64,000 nt of DNA, taken from positions 1 through 64,000 of the forward strand of contig NZ_QJGZ01000037.1 in the NCBI RefSeq assembly GCF_003254585.1. The letters are read 5' to 3'. The position numbers were made by a program, and so were the translations under genes. Each line of letters starts with the position of its first letter. The first letter of the stretch is position 1. Source of the DNA: Flavobacterium sharifuzzamanii (GTDB lineage: Bacteria > Bacteroidota > Bacteroidia > Flavobacteriales > Flavobacteriaceae). Below the pieces are notes generated by a model. The model ran no database searches, had not been told where the DNA came from, and saw only the letters and a list, made by a program, of their open reading frames with translations. Below, in pieces: positions 8,719 to 16,902 of the stretch.

Positions 8719-9282
8719 TTACAAATTATCCTTAATACGTTTTGTTATTTCTTCAATTGTCCCCATTCCGTCAAAAGTCAAAACTTTAATTTTTGACTTC
8801 ATGTATTCGATTGCTGGTCTGGTAGAACTTTCAAAAACATCAATTCTTTTAAGATGAATATTAACATCTTTATCATCTTTTCTGTTAGAAGTTTCAGCTC
8901 TTTTTTGTGCTCTTTTTAAAAGTTCTTCTTTGGGAACATCAATATTGATTACTTTTCCAATTTCTAGATTTTTAGATTTTACGAGTTCCAATAAATCATT
9001 TACTTGCGGTTTAGTTCTTGGGTAACCATCAAGAATAATTCCTTTAGCATTTCTGTTTTCATCCAATATTTTACTGAAAAGATCTTTCATTATAGAATCA
9101 GGAACCAAATCTCCTTTTTCTTCATATTGAGACATGATTTTTCCAATCTCGGTTTCATTTTGTTTTTCCAAACGGCATCTGTCTCCAGTTGAAATATGCT
9201 CAAATTTAAGTTCGTCTTTTAAAATCTCGCACTGTGTGCCTTTTCCTGAGTATGGAGGTCCTGTAATTATTAATATTTCCAT
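8719..9282 (-). CDS. Adenylate-kinase-like nucleoside monophosphate kinase (second copy)
   Basis: A 187-residue P-loop kinase. The Walker A is GPPYSGKGTQ (8-17), where canonical Adk has GxPGAGKGTQ. The NMP-binding motif STGDRCR, the DGYPRT motif and a short LID-type segment (KRAETSNRKDD) are all present. A second, more canonical adk lies at 48587-49159 next to hpt, so this copy probably has a specialised role or altered nucleotide preference. Both family-defining motifs are intact, so activity is expected. It stands alone between a serine hydrolase and a zincin-like gene. Confidence 0.8.
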   Translation of the reverse strand: MEILIITGPPYSGKGTQCEILKDELKFEHISTGDRCRLEKQNETEIGKIMSQYEEKGDLVPDSIMKDLFSKILDENRNAKGIILDGYPRTKPQVNDLLELVKSKNLEIGKVINIDVPKEELLKRAQKRAETSNRKDDKDVNIHLKRIDVFESSTRPAIEYMKSKIKVLTFDGMGTIEEITKRIKDNL

Positions 9283-9404
9283 TTATTTGTGATGTTTATA
9301 ATTCTATAACGTTCATCAAGATTATGAATGTTTTTTTTCTTTCTCATAGAAGTAACTAATTTACAAGAAAAACTATAGCTTCTTTCAAAGTCTAAAAAAT
9401 AAAA

Positions 9405-9433
9405 AACTCCATTTAACAAAATGGAGTTTTTTA
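9405..9433 (-). terminator. Terminator of the 9449-10576 gene
   Basis: AAACTCCATTT and AAATGGAGTTT flank a short AACA loop, with A/T runs on both sides. It lies about 15 bp downstream of the minus-strand gene. Confidence 0.75.
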
Positions 9434-9448
9434 TTCAAATATTTGCAA

Positions 9449-10576
9449 TTACTGTAAACTGCACCATTTGATTAATTCAGGATACAACTGATCTATTTTC
9501 TTTTTCTTGTTTTTGTTTCTAAGACTTTTCAATTCTTCATTGAATTCTTTCATTTTTATAAACCCTCTTTCAATCATTACAGAATTTACCTCATTGTTGA
9601 TTTCTTGAAGGAGTTTTGTGTCGCTTTTGTAAATTTCTTCAGCATATAATATAAAGACACCATAAGTCATATATTCATTAAAAACTTTAAAACCATCAGG
9701 ATAATATTCAGTTCCATATGTTTTTGTATTCACCCATTTTTCTCTTTCTCTTAGCGCTATATTTAATTCTTCCTTATACTTTACACTTGGTTTTTCGACA
9801 TAATTATGATCAATTTCGGTAAACATACTTCGTGTATTAAAAGCTTCGCTATTTTTTTCTGATCGGCCTTCTACTTTTTGTATAGTTGGTAAAACCATTT
9901 CTATAAGATGAAAATTGTTGTTTTCATAGCCTCCAGTATAATTAAGGCCATTTATTAATGCAGAAGTATAGACAATATAACTATTGATTTTTGTGTCGAA
10001 ATTCTTTTCTAGCCAATTCCATTGTTTGCGAAGATTTGAATATTTTTCATAATCAGAAATTATCTTGTCATAAAAAGGTTTTTCAGATTTATAGAATTCA
10101 ATAAAATGAGATTTTTTAGCAAAATCTTCAATCTCTTTTTTATAAGTCGTAATCGGATTTACTTCAATCTTAACATTGGCTACTTTATTAGCGGGTAAAA
10201 TGTAAGCATTGTTTGGAACAAGAACATCATTTTTTAAAAAATAGGTTTGAGCATTTCCAGTAAAGAAAATATACTCAAGCGGATTTTTCATTAAAAGAGA
10301 ATTCATCGTTTTGATAATTTCTTCCTCTTTATAAGGTTTGAAATGTTTTAGAACTCGTTGGTAATAATCACCTTTTTGTTCAAACATATCGTCGTTTTCC
10401 AAACCAAAATCAGTAATAGCCAACATGATTGTTAGAAGCTCTTTTACTTCGTTGATTTCAACAGTAGACTTTCCTTGGTTTTCTTTCTTGAATTCTTCTG
10501 TGAAATTTACTTTTTCTTGAGCGAATGCGGTAATTGATAAAATTAAAAAGAAGGCAGATAAAATTTTTGTTTTCAT
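9449..10576 (-). CDS. Secreted protein, possible zincin-like (DUF4932-like) hypothetical
   Basis: A 375-residue protein with a clear signal peptide (MKTKILSAFFLILSITAFAQ). I do not recognise it with certainty. TEIDH at 253-257 occupies the place of an HExxH motif, with Thr instead of the first His. NEYMTYG at 300-306 follows where gluzincins have the third ligand. The layout resembles the intact protease at 4856-6232, so it may be an inactive or divergent relative. The protein ends in a Lys-rich stretch and WCSLQ. It is single-gene, with its own terminator; the function is unknown. Confidence 0.5.
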   Translation of the reverse strand: MKTKILSAFFLILSITAFAQEKVNFTEEFKKENQGKSTVEINEVKELLTIMLAITDFGLENDDMFEQKGDYYQRVLKHFKPYKEEEIIKTMNSLLMKNPLEYIFFTGNAQTYFLKNDVLVPNNAYILPANKVANVKIEVNPITTYKKEIEDFAKKSHFIEFYKSEKPFYDKIISDYEKYSNLRKQWNWLEKNFDTKINSYIVYTSALINGLNYTGGYENNNFHLIEMVLPTIQKVEGRSEKNSEAFNTRSMFTEIDHNYVEKPSVKYKEELNIALREREKWVNTKTYGTEYYPDGFKVFNEYMTYGVFILYAEEIYKSDTKLLQEINNEVNSVMIERGFIKMKEFNEELKSLRNKNKKKKIDQLYPELIKWCSLQ

Positions 10577-10828
10577 AAAATGGTATTTTGTTTTTTGGAT
10601 TCAATTAATTTACATTTTTAATGATGTTAATCAAAAGGATAAAAAAATAGTGCTGTAAATGTCTTATAAAAACTGGTGTTATTCAATATATTTTTTGTGT
10701 TTTTGATGTGAGATTTGTAAGTTTTTGATTTTAAGTGGTTTTGTTTGTTTCTTCGAAAAATGAATTCCATTATTTTTTAAAACCTAAAACAATTCATCTA
10801 TTAGAAACAACAATTCGGTCAATAAAAA
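10577..10828. other. Divergent intergenic region without recognisable content
   Basis: An AT-rich stretch between divergent genes. I see no ORF, RNA gene or strong palindrome before the candidate promoter that begins at 10829. Confidence 0.4.
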
Positions 10829-10859
10829 TTGAATGTTGTATTGAATAAAAATACTTTTA
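10829..10859 (+). promoter_or_regulatory. Candidate promoter of the ChaN/EreA-like gene
   Basis: TTG at 10829-10831 and TACTTTTA at 10852-10859 are 20 nt apart, matching the Bacteroidota pattern except for the final base. The ATG lies 32 nt after the box. Confidence 0.45.
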
Positions 10860-10891
10860 CATCAAAATCAAAACAACCATAATTCAAAACC

Positions 10892-11947
10892 ATGAAGAAA
10901 ATTTTAAAATTTATCAAAATCACATTTGTAAGCCTTTTGAGTATTATTTTACTTTTTATGGCCTATTTATTTATCAGCAACAAATTATTTTTAGAATCTA
11001 AAGATGATAATAATGTAAAGTATTTGGCAGAAAATAATGTTCAGATTGGAGCTTCTATCAACGAAAAGTTGTTTGATTCAGATTTTTATAAGTCACAAGT
11101 TTTTTTACTAGGAGAAATTCATGGTTATGCAGATAATCAGAAAATAGATCAGGAAATGCTTTTTTTCTTGAATAAGAAAGTGGGAATCAAATATTATATT
11201 GCCGAAATGGATAGTTTGACAGCTAAAAAGTTGAATGTTTTTTTGTCTGAGAAGCAAAAGAATAAAGCAATTTTGAAAGAAGTTGTTGAGTCTATTAAGA
11301 GAAGAATTCCGCAGCAAGCCAGCCAGGAATTATTTGATAAATGGAGCGCGGTGCATGATTACAATCGAAATTTGGCTGATTCTCTTAAAATTACGGTAAT
11401 CGGAGTTGATAAAAATTTTGATGATGAATCTAAAGGTTCTAGAGATGAAGCAATGGTGAGTAATTTTAAAAATGCAATTCAGAAGAAGCATCTTGAAAAT
11501 GAAAAATTCTATGGACTTTTCGGATATTTTCATACGTTGCAAAAGAAAACAGAATCGGGCAGAGCAACTTTTGCTGCAGGATTAAAAGACTCGGGAGTAA
11601 AAGTGACAAGTTTTGTAAGTTATACAATTGACAGCGAAATGTATCTTCCAAAAAATCCTCAATTTCCAACTCCTAAAGATGAAAAAGTAAATTGGATAAA
11701 TGCCGACGGACCATTAATGCTTGTAAAAGGTATTAATGATATAAAAGAATTGAGCAAACCAGAATCAATCACACTTTTTAAACTTAACTCAAAAAATTCG
11801 CCTTACTTGAAATCGCAAAATTTGATAACAGTAAAATCTAGAGCTTTTGGAGAGAATATTGTGCCTCTAAAAGATGCTTCTGCAACGGATTATTTTCAAT
11901 ATGTGTTTTTACTGAGAAATTCTAAAGCGTTGACGAAATTGAAATAA
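10892..11947 (+). CDS. Membrane-anchored ChaN/erythromycin-esterase-like protein
   Basis: A 351-residue protein with one N-terminal membrane anchor (about 8-30) and an extracytoplasmic domain. GEIHG at 74-78 is followed by AEMD (104-107), GVD (171-173) and GYFHT (211-215). This spaced set of Glu/His residues recalls the EreA/ChaN/TIKI-type hydrolase superfamily, in which GExHG and a later xxFH His sit in the active site. The identification is from motif pattern only. A haem-binding (ChaN) or esterase/protease role cannot be chosen between. It is monocistronic with a terminator 20 bp downstream. Confidence 0.55.
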   Translation: MKKILKFIKITFVSLLSIILLFMAYLFISNKLFLESKDDNNVKYLAENNVQIGASINEKLFDSDFYKSQVFLLGEIHGYADNQKIDQEMLFFLNKKVGIKYYIAEMDSLTAKKLNVFLSEKQKNKAILKEVVESIKRRIPQQASQELFDKWSAVHDYNRNLADSLKITVIGVDKNFDDESKGSRDEAMVSNFKNAIQKKHLENEKFYGLFGYFHTLQKKTESGRATFAAGLKDSGVKVTSFVSYTIDSEMYLPKNPQFPTPKDEKVNWINADGPLMLVKGINDIKELSKPESITLFKLNSKNSPYLKSQNLITVKSRAFGENIVPLKDASATDYFQYVFLLRNSKALTKLK

Positions 11948-11966
11948 AAAACCTCTCAATAAAAAA

Positions 11967-11997
11967 AGCTCCATTATTTCTAATGGAGCTTTTTTTA
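11967..11997 (+). terminator. Terminator hairpin
   Basis: AGCTCCATTA and TAATGGAGCT pair around TTTC and are followed by seven T residues. Confidence 0.85.
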
Positions 11998-12048
11998 TTT
12001 AAAATCTCATTTCTCGTCTTTTAAAACTTTAAAAGTAAAAACAATTAG

Positions 12049-12080
12049 TATATTTGCAACTAAAAAGTATAGACTATACT
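12049..12080 (+). promoter_or_regulatory. MerR gene promoter with perfect palindromic operator
   Basis: TATATTTG at 12049-12056 fits the -7 box. Ten nt downstream lies AGTATAGACTATACT (12066-12080), a perfect 7-bp inverted repeat around one central base. Its place at or just after the expected start of transcription suggests autoregulation by the MerR protein. Confidence 0.5.
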
Positions 12081-12117
12081 CTACGCTTTATTGTTTTTTC
12101 ATCAAAAAAATAAAATT

Positions 12118-12480
12118 ATGCTTGTAAACGAATTGTCAAAAAAAACCGGATTGTCAATCCACACTATTAGATATTATGAGAATTTAGGAATGATCAAGGG
12201 GGAGACTGATGAAAATGTGACTTCTAATAATTATAAGCATTACGATGCTAATACTATTGAGCGTTTAGAAATTATTATAGAAGCAAGAGAAGTTGGATTT
12301 ACTTTAGCAGAAATAAAAAAAATATTGATAAGCTGGTTCGAGACAACTGACTCTAAACCAGAAACACTAGAACTTTTTCAAGCGAAAATAAAAGAGATCG
12401 ATGATAAAATGAAATATTTTAAACAAACCAAAAGTCTTCTTGAAAAAGTATGCGAGAAAATACAAAGTAATAATGATTGA
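12118..12480 (+). CDS. MerR-family transcriptional regulator
   Basis: A 120-residue protein from the ATG at 12118, reading MLVNELSKKTGLSIHTIRYYENLG, the typical MerR winged-helix start. A TTG nine codons upstream is in frame but would put foreign residues before the domain. A C-terminal coiled coil (about 70-118) ends without a long effector domain. Two Cys-type metal ligands are not evident (only one Cys, near the end), so metal sensing is unlikely. The palindrome just upstream is the likely operator. It is a single gene with its own terminator. Confidence 0.88.
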   Translation: MLVNELSKKTGLSIHTIRYYENLGMIKGETDENVTSNNYKHYDANTIERLEIIIEAREVGFTLAEIKKILISWFETTDSKPETLELFQAKIKEIDDKMKYFKQTKSLLEKVCEKIQSNND

Positions 12481-12508
12481 TTATTAAAGCTTAAAAGCGT
12501 GTAGAGGA

Positions 12509-12537
12509 CTCCTTAAGAAATTAAGGAGTTTTTTTAT
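12509..12537 (+). terminator. Terminator of the MerR gene
   Basis: CTCCTTAA and TTAAGGAG stem, GAAA loop, then a T-run. Confidence 0.85.
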
Positions 12538-12699
12538 GATTCTTATTTTAACTATTTAAGAAAAGTTTTATGTGGAATTTAAGAAATTAACAAGAGATTT
12601 TACAAATAGTCTTATATTCGCTTTTGAACTTATAGAATTAAATACCGCAATAAAAGAAACTACAAATAACAACCAGAATTAAAATTTCAAAATTAAATT

Positions 12700-13407
12700 A
12701 TGCAAGAAGAAATAACCAAGCATTCAAACAAAATTTATAAAACTGTGAAAAATTCAGAACATACATTAGGAGAGAAAGTAAAAGAAATCATAATAGAAAT
12801 ATTCATAATCGTTTTTGCAGTGACGCTTTCAATATGGCTACACGGATGGAGTGAGCATAGACACCAACAAGAAGAAGTATCTGTTTTTCTTGCTAATATG
12901 AAGAATGATTTAAAGAATGATATAGAAAGTATCGACAGAGAAATACACGCATACCAAAAGACAAACGCAGATTACGAAAAAATTTTGGCATTAACGCCTT
13001 CTCAACTAGATAGTATTTATAAATCTAAAGGCAAAGTAAACTTTCCAATTCATTCGCACGGACAAACATTGACTATAGGTAACTATGAAAGTTTTAAATC
13101 AAGCGGTAAACTTGGCTACATTGAAGACGAAAAATTAAAACAGAAAATCTTAAACTATTATCAAATATTTGTTCCGGCAGCTAACGAAGTTGATAAAATG
13201 TACACTGAATTTTTGTTTAAGTGTTTTGATAAAGAAATAGAAAATGCAGATAAGCCAGAGAAAGAATTATATTCTGATCCAAAATATAAAAAGACACTTT
13301 CATATCTTGTTAAACTAGGTAAAAATAACATAAGGGTTTATAAAGAAAACACAAAACCACTTGCAGTTGAACTTATTAAAGAAATTGAAAAAGAGTTAGG
13401 CAAATAA
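12700..13407 (+). CDS. DUF6090-like membrane-anchored protein
   Basis: A 235-residue protein with one transmembrane helix near residues 27-46 followed directly by HGWSEHRHQQEE and a long alpha-helical region. This order (EI-rich membrane helix, then an Asn/Gly-Trp-charged segment and coiled helices) is the hallmark of the DUF6090-type proteins widespread in Bacteroidota, whose function is unknown. The protein probably faces the periplasm. A -7-like TATATTCG lies at 12613-12620, 79 nt upstream of the ATG, without a clear -33 partner. A shared terminator follows. Confidence 0.65.
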   Translation: MQEEITKHSNKIYKTVKNSEHTLGEKVKEIIIEIFIIVFAVTLSIWLHGWSEHRHQQEEVSVFLANMKNDLKNDIESIDREIHAYQKTNADYEKILALTPSQLDSIYKSKGKVNFPIHSHGQTLTIGNYESFKSSGKLGYIEDEKLKQKILNYYQIFVPAANEVDKMYTEFLFKCFDKEIENADKPEKELYSDPKYKKTLSYLVKLGKNNIRVYKENTKPLAVELIKEIEKELGK

Positions 13408-13414
13408 AAAGAAA

Positions 13415-13445
13415 AACTCCATTAGAAATAATGGAGTTTTTTTTA
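13415..13445. terminator. Bidirectional terminator
   Basis: ACTCCATT and AATGGAGT pair around a short loop, with A-run and T-run flanks. It lies between the convergent DUF6090-like and XRE genes. Confidence 0.8.
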
Positions 13446-13457
13446 TGCTTTAAAAGG

Positions 13458-13853
13458 TTATTTACCTTTTGCTATTTTTTCGAGATATTCAACTTTGTCT
13501 TTTTCGGCTTGAACCAAACGCTCATAAAGTTCTACAATTTTATCAAGTGGATTAAAAGTAGGTTGAAAATTGACGGCATTTAATGTTGAACTGTCGTGAC
13601 TATTGAATGTATTGTTAATGATGCTTAGTATGTTTTCGTCGCTATAATTTTTAATACCTTCGGCTGTAACCCCAAGTGCTTTTGCAACTGCTATAAGTTT
13701 TTCTTCATCAATAGTTTCACTATTTTCCATCACGGAAATAGCTTGTTGATTTGTTCCTAAAGCTTGTGCCAAAGCTTCTTGTTTCATGTCACGAAGTTCA
13801 CGAATACGGCTAATATTTCTTCCGATATGTTTTGGTCTTGATAGTGTGCTCAT
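13458..13853 (-). CDS. XRE-family helix-turn-helix regulator
   Basis: A 131-residue protein. The HTH_3/XRE domain covers residues 10-66 (IGRNISRIRELRDMKQEALAQALGTNQQAISVMEN), followed by a linker and a C-terminal helix rich in charged residues (LYERLVQAEKDKVEYLEKI), probably for dimerisation. No toxin or other partner gene is adjacent. The -7 box TATCTTTG stands only 4 nt before the ATG, implying a leaderless mRNA. CTGT-N5-ACAG (13889-13901) upstream is a plausible operator. Confidence 0.85.
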   Translation of the reverse strand: MSTLSRPKHIGRNISRIRELRDMKQEALAQALGTNQQAISVMENSETIDEEKLIAVAKALGVTAEGIKNYSDENILSIINNTFNSHDSSTLNAVNFQPTFNPLDKIVELYERLVQAEKDKVEYLEKIAKGK

Positions 13854-13857
13854 AATT

Positions 13858-13926
13858 CAAAGATAATAATTAAGTGAATAAACCAGAACTGTAAAAAACA
13901 GATTTTAAATGTATGTTACAGATTTT
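13858..13926 (-). promoter_or_regulatory. XRE gene promoter and candidate operator
   Basis: CAAAGATA at 13858-13865 reads TATCTTTG on the minus strand, followed by 4 nt (AATT) and ATG. Behind it, CTGT/ACAG form a dyad at 13889-13901, and ACAGATTTT is directly repeated at 13898 and 13918, 20 bp apart. This is a typical XRE autoregulation layout, but no TTG was found at -33. Confidence 0.45.
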
Positions 13927-14007
13927 CTTGGGGAGCGGTAAACAAAAATACAATTTTTATGGAAAGAATTTTGAATTCTGTTCTCAGGCTTAATTTTAGG
14001 CGAAGAT

Positions 14008-14109
14008 TTGTCATCCTGAGGAACGAAGGATCACACTAGAAATTCCGTAAAGTATATCGCCAATCTTTGTCGATTACCGAATGTGATCCTTCGTTCCTCA
14101 GGATGACAA
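14008..14109. repeat. REP-like long inverted repeat (copy A)
   Basis: Arms of 27 bp (14008-14034 and 14083-14109) are perfectly complementary. The core word is TCATCCTGAGGAACGAAGG and the loop is about 48 nt. A near-identical element stands at 17043-17142 and a diverged one at 34530-34628. It lies beyond the tRNA terminator, in a region with no ORF. Confidence 0.9.
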
Positions 14110-14149
14110 TACTTTACGTTTATAAAAAGTTATGATGATAAAAATAGAC

Positions 14150-14182
14150 ATAAAAAAAACTCCTTAATTTCTTAAGGAGTTT
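14150..14182 (-). terminator. Terminator of tRNA-Val
   Basis: On the minus strand, AAACTCCTTAAG and the complementary TTAAGGAGTTT form a hairpin ending in a run of T, beginning 3 bp after the encoded CCA. Confidence 0.85.
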
Positions 14183-14184
14183 CT

Positions 14185-14262
14185 TGGTGGGCGATGAGGG
14201 GTTCGAACCCCCGACCCCCTCGGTGTAAACGAGGTGCTCTGAACCAGCTGAGCTAATCGCCC
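14185..14262 (-). tRNA. tRNA-Val (anticodon TAC), CCA encoded
   Basis: Minus strand. The acceptor stem GGGCGAT/ATCGCCC ends in A plus an encoded CCA (14185-14187). The D arm has AGCTCAGCTGGTT, the anticodon stem CCTCG/CGAGG holds the 7-nt loop TTTACAC (anticodon TAC), and the T arm has GGTTCGAACCC. All stems pair. It reads GUA/GUG-type valine codons. Confidence 0.97.
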
Positions 14263-14440
14263 TATTTTACTACGTTGCTATCGTTTGTGATTGCGAGTGC
14301 AAATATACGCTAGTTTTTGAGTTCTGCAAAGAAATTCGAATAAAAAATAAAACTTTTTTAAAAATAGTTTATATCTCCTTGTTTATGAATTTGTTATTAA
14401 AATGATTTTTTTGAAGTTTTTTCTACATCAAAAGTATATT

Positions 14441-15667
14441 TTAGTTCAAAGGCAATTCGGCAACAACAAAAGTGCTTCCGCCAACGTAAATAAAATCATT
14501 TTCCAACGCATTTTTCTTCGCTTCCGCGAAAGCGATAACAACAGAATCGTATTTTTCTCCTATTAAACTGAATTTTTCAGCCGCATTTTTTAAAGTTTCA
14601 GTAGGCAAAGCTCGTGACGAATCTGGATTGCAGAAATAATATTGCGCATCTTTTGGGAAAAGTGGCAAGATAGAATCCAGATCTTTATCATTCACAACGC
14701 CCAAAACAATATGAAGTTTCTCGTATTTTTCGTTTTTAAGCTGATTCATTACAACCGATAATCCATGTTTATTGTGAGCCGTGTCGCAAATGATTTTTGG
14801 ATTTTCTCCCAATTGTTGCCATCTGCCTTGTAAACCCGTATTTTTTACAACATGCAATAAACCTTCTTTTAACTGTTCAGTCGAAATCTTAAAATCGGTT
14901 TCATTATTCAAAATTGAAATCGTTTGTTGAACCGTTTTTTTATTGTGAAACTGATAATCTCCAATCAAATCAGACAAATAAATCTGATCGATTAAATCTG
15001 AAGCAAAATAAATAGGCGCGTTGTTTTCTTCGGCTTTAGCCAAAAATACAGGTTTAGTTTCATCGGTATATTCGCCAATTACTACAGGAACGTTTGGTTT
15101 TATAATTCCCGCTTTTTCACTAGCAATTGCTTCTAGAGTATTTCCTAAAAATTGAGTATGGTCTAAACCAATATTGGTAATCACCGAAACCAAAGGCGTG
15201 ATAATATTAGTAGCGTCCAATCTTCCGCCCAAACCAACTTCGATAACGGCAATGTCTACTTTTTCTGCAGCAAAATAATCAAACGCCAAACCAACCGACA
15301 TTTCGAAGAAACTCATATCATTAGCTTCAAAAAAAGATTTATGTTTGGCAATGAATTCGATCACAAACTCTTCTGAGATTTCTTTTCCATTTATTTTAAT
15401 TCTTTCTCTAAAATCTTTTAAGTGCGGAGAAGTATATAAACCTACTTTGTAACCCGCTTCTTGAAGAACAGAAGAAAGCATGTGAGAAGTAGAACCTTTT
15501 CCGTTTGTTCCCGCAACATGAATGCATCGTAATCTGTCTTGCGGATTATCAAGATGAGCTGCCAACAATTTGATATTCGTTAAATCTTCTTTATAAGCAG
15601 AAGCACCTTGCAATTGGTACATTGGAAGCTGATTAAACATCCAATTGGTAGTCTCTTGATAGTTCAT
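14441..15667 (-). CDS. folC: Bifunctional folylpolyglutamate synthase/dihydrofolate synthase
   Basis: A 408-residue Mur-ligase-family enzyme from the ATG at 15667 (MNYQETTNWMFNQLPMYQ). The upstream in-frame extension to 15757 is unlike the family and was rejected. The P-loop is HVAGTNGKGSTSHML (near residue 50); later blocks EVGLGGRLDATN, SVITNIGLDHTQFLG and EKAGIIKP are standard FolC motifs. The protein adds L-glutamate to dihydropteroate and folates in the cytosol. It is divergent from the exbB gene (130 bp gap) and ends about 180 bp before tRNA-Val. Confidence 0.96.
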   Translation of the reverse strand: MNYQETTNWMFNQLPMYQLQGASAYKEDLTNIKLLAAHLDNPQDRLRCIHVAGTNGKGSTSHMLSSVLQEAGYKVGLYTSPHLKDFRERIKINGKEISEEFVIEFIAKHKSFFEANDMSFFEMSVGLAFDYFAAEKVDIAVIEVGLGGRLDATNIITPLVSVITNIGLDHTQFLGNTLEAIASEKAGIIKPNVPVVIGEYTDETKPVFLAKAEENNAPIYFASDLIDQIYLSDLIGDYQFHNKKTVQQTISILNNETDFKISTEQLKEGLLHVVKNTGLQGRWQQLGENPKIICDTAHNKHGLSVVMNQLKNEKYEKLHIVLGVVNDKDLDSILPLFPKDAQYYFCNPDSSRALPTETLKNAAEKFSLIGEKYDSVVIAFAEAKKNALENDFIYVGGSTFVVAELPLN

Positions 15668-15797
15668 TTGTTTAGATAAAATGGTTGTTGATTGAAATAA
15701 ATTTCGATTTTTGTAGTTTAATATTACAGCGAAAATTATCTTTATTGCAAATTTCAAATATTTTTTAGAATTAATTATTAAAAACCAGAATTAATAT

Positions 15798-16493
15798 ATG
15801 TTTACTTTTATTCAGTTACAAACAGATACAATCGCAAATGCTTCAAATGTAGTGGTCGAGAAGATCGCAGCACCGCAAAATGAAATTTCAATGTTTGGTT
15901 TCATTATGAAAGGGGGAGTGTTCTTAATTCCAATCGCGTTGTTGTTGTTTTATACTATCTACCTGATTTTTGAACGTTATATGTACATTAGCCGCGCGTC
16001 TAAAATTGACAGCAGATTAATGCAAGATATTGGTGAAAAATTACATTCTGGAAATATCGAATTGGCAAGAACAATTGTAGAAAGAAACAATACTGCAGCC
16101 GGAAATATTTTAAAAGAAGGTGTTTTGGTAATTGGAAGACCAATTGCAGAAATTGAAGCCAACATGGACCGTGCTGCCGATATCGAGATTGGTGAAATGG
16201 AAAGACATTTAGGTCACCTTGGACTTATTGCTGGTATCGCGCCAACTTTAGGTTTCATCGGAACGATTTCTGGAGTTATCAAGATTTTCTACAGTATTTC
16301 GGTTACTGAAAACATCAGTATCGGAAATATTTCTGGAGGTTTATACGAAAAAATGATCAGTTCAGGATCTGGATTAATTGTGGGTATTATTGCTTATAGC
16401 GCGTACCACTTATTAAACGGAAAGATTGATAATTTTGCTTTAAAAATTCAGAAGCAGATTTTAGAATTTGTCAATATAATTCAAAGAGCATAA
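15798..16493 (+). CDS. exbB: MotA/TolQ/ExbB proton channel family protein
   Basis: A 231-residue inner-membrane protein. A hydrophobic helix at about 34-55 is followed by a cytosolic segment, then two transmembrane helices at about 134-165 and 180-205 containing GLIAGIAPTLGFIGTISGVI, the ExbB/TolQ signature. It would form the proton-conducting complex with the next gene and drive TonB. The exbD-like gene starts 4 bp after the stop and is translationally coupled. Confidence 0.93.
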   Translation: MFTFIQLQTDTIANASNVVVEKIAAPQNEISMFGFIMKGGVFLIPIALLLFYTIYLIFERYMYISRASKIDSRLMQDIGEKLHSGNIELARTIVERNNTAAGNILKEGVLVIGRPIAEIEANMDRAADIEIGEMERHLGHLGLIAGIAPTLGFIGTISGVIKIFYSISVTENISIGNISGGLYEKMISSGSGLIVGIIAYSAYHLLNGKIDNFALKIQKQILEFVNIIQRA

Positions 16494-16496
16494 GCC

Positions 16497-16892
16497 ATGT
16501 CTATTAAAAGAAAAAGAAGATTTCACGCCGAAGTTGCGACTTCATCTTTGAGCGATATCATGTTTTTCCTGCTGTTGTTTTTCTTGATTATCTCAACACT
16601 GGCAAATCCGAACGTGATTAAGATGACATTGCCAAAAGCTAAAGCGAATGAAAAAACCAATAAACAGCTAATTAGTTTATCGGTTACAGAAGATAAAAAG
16701 TTTTACATTGACAAACAGGAAGTAGATTTCGAAAATCTAGAAACCAGTTTAATGTCTAAAATAGGAACAGATAAAGAACAAACTGTCGTAGTTCGAATTC
16801 CGTTTAATCTGCAAGTTCAAGACTTAGTAGATGTTTTACAGATAGGAGTGAAGAACAATTTGAAGTTTGTTATTGCAACTAGTCCGAAGTAG
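16497..16892 (+). CDS. exbD: ExbD/TolR family biopolymer transport protein
   Basis: A 131-residue protein with one membrane helix (about 18-37, SLSDIMFFLLLFFLIISTL) that holds the Asp expected to be the protonatable residue of ExbD/TolR. A small periplasmic domain follows. It works with the ExbB-like protein to energise outer-membrane transport. The tonB gene lies in convergent orientation 316 bp away, separated by repeat elements, so the three parts are not one transcript. Confidence 0.93.
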   Translation: MSIKRKRRFHAEVATSSLSDIMFFLLLFFLIISTLANPNVIKMTLPKAKANEKTNKQLISLSVTEDKKFYIDKQEVDFENLETSLMSKIGTDKEQTVVVRIPFNLQVQDLVDVLQIGVKNNLKFVIATSPK

Positions 16893-16902
16893 ATTTTATA
16901 TT

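Noticed and set aside
13458..13853. XRE gene as antitoxin of a toxin-antitoxin pair
   Set aside because: No adjacent small toxin-like gene; the neighbour is a convergent DUF6090-like gene with a shared terminator.
15668..15757. Longer FolC start
   Set aside because: The extra 30 residues are hydrophobic and foreign to FolC; they lie over the divergent promoter region.
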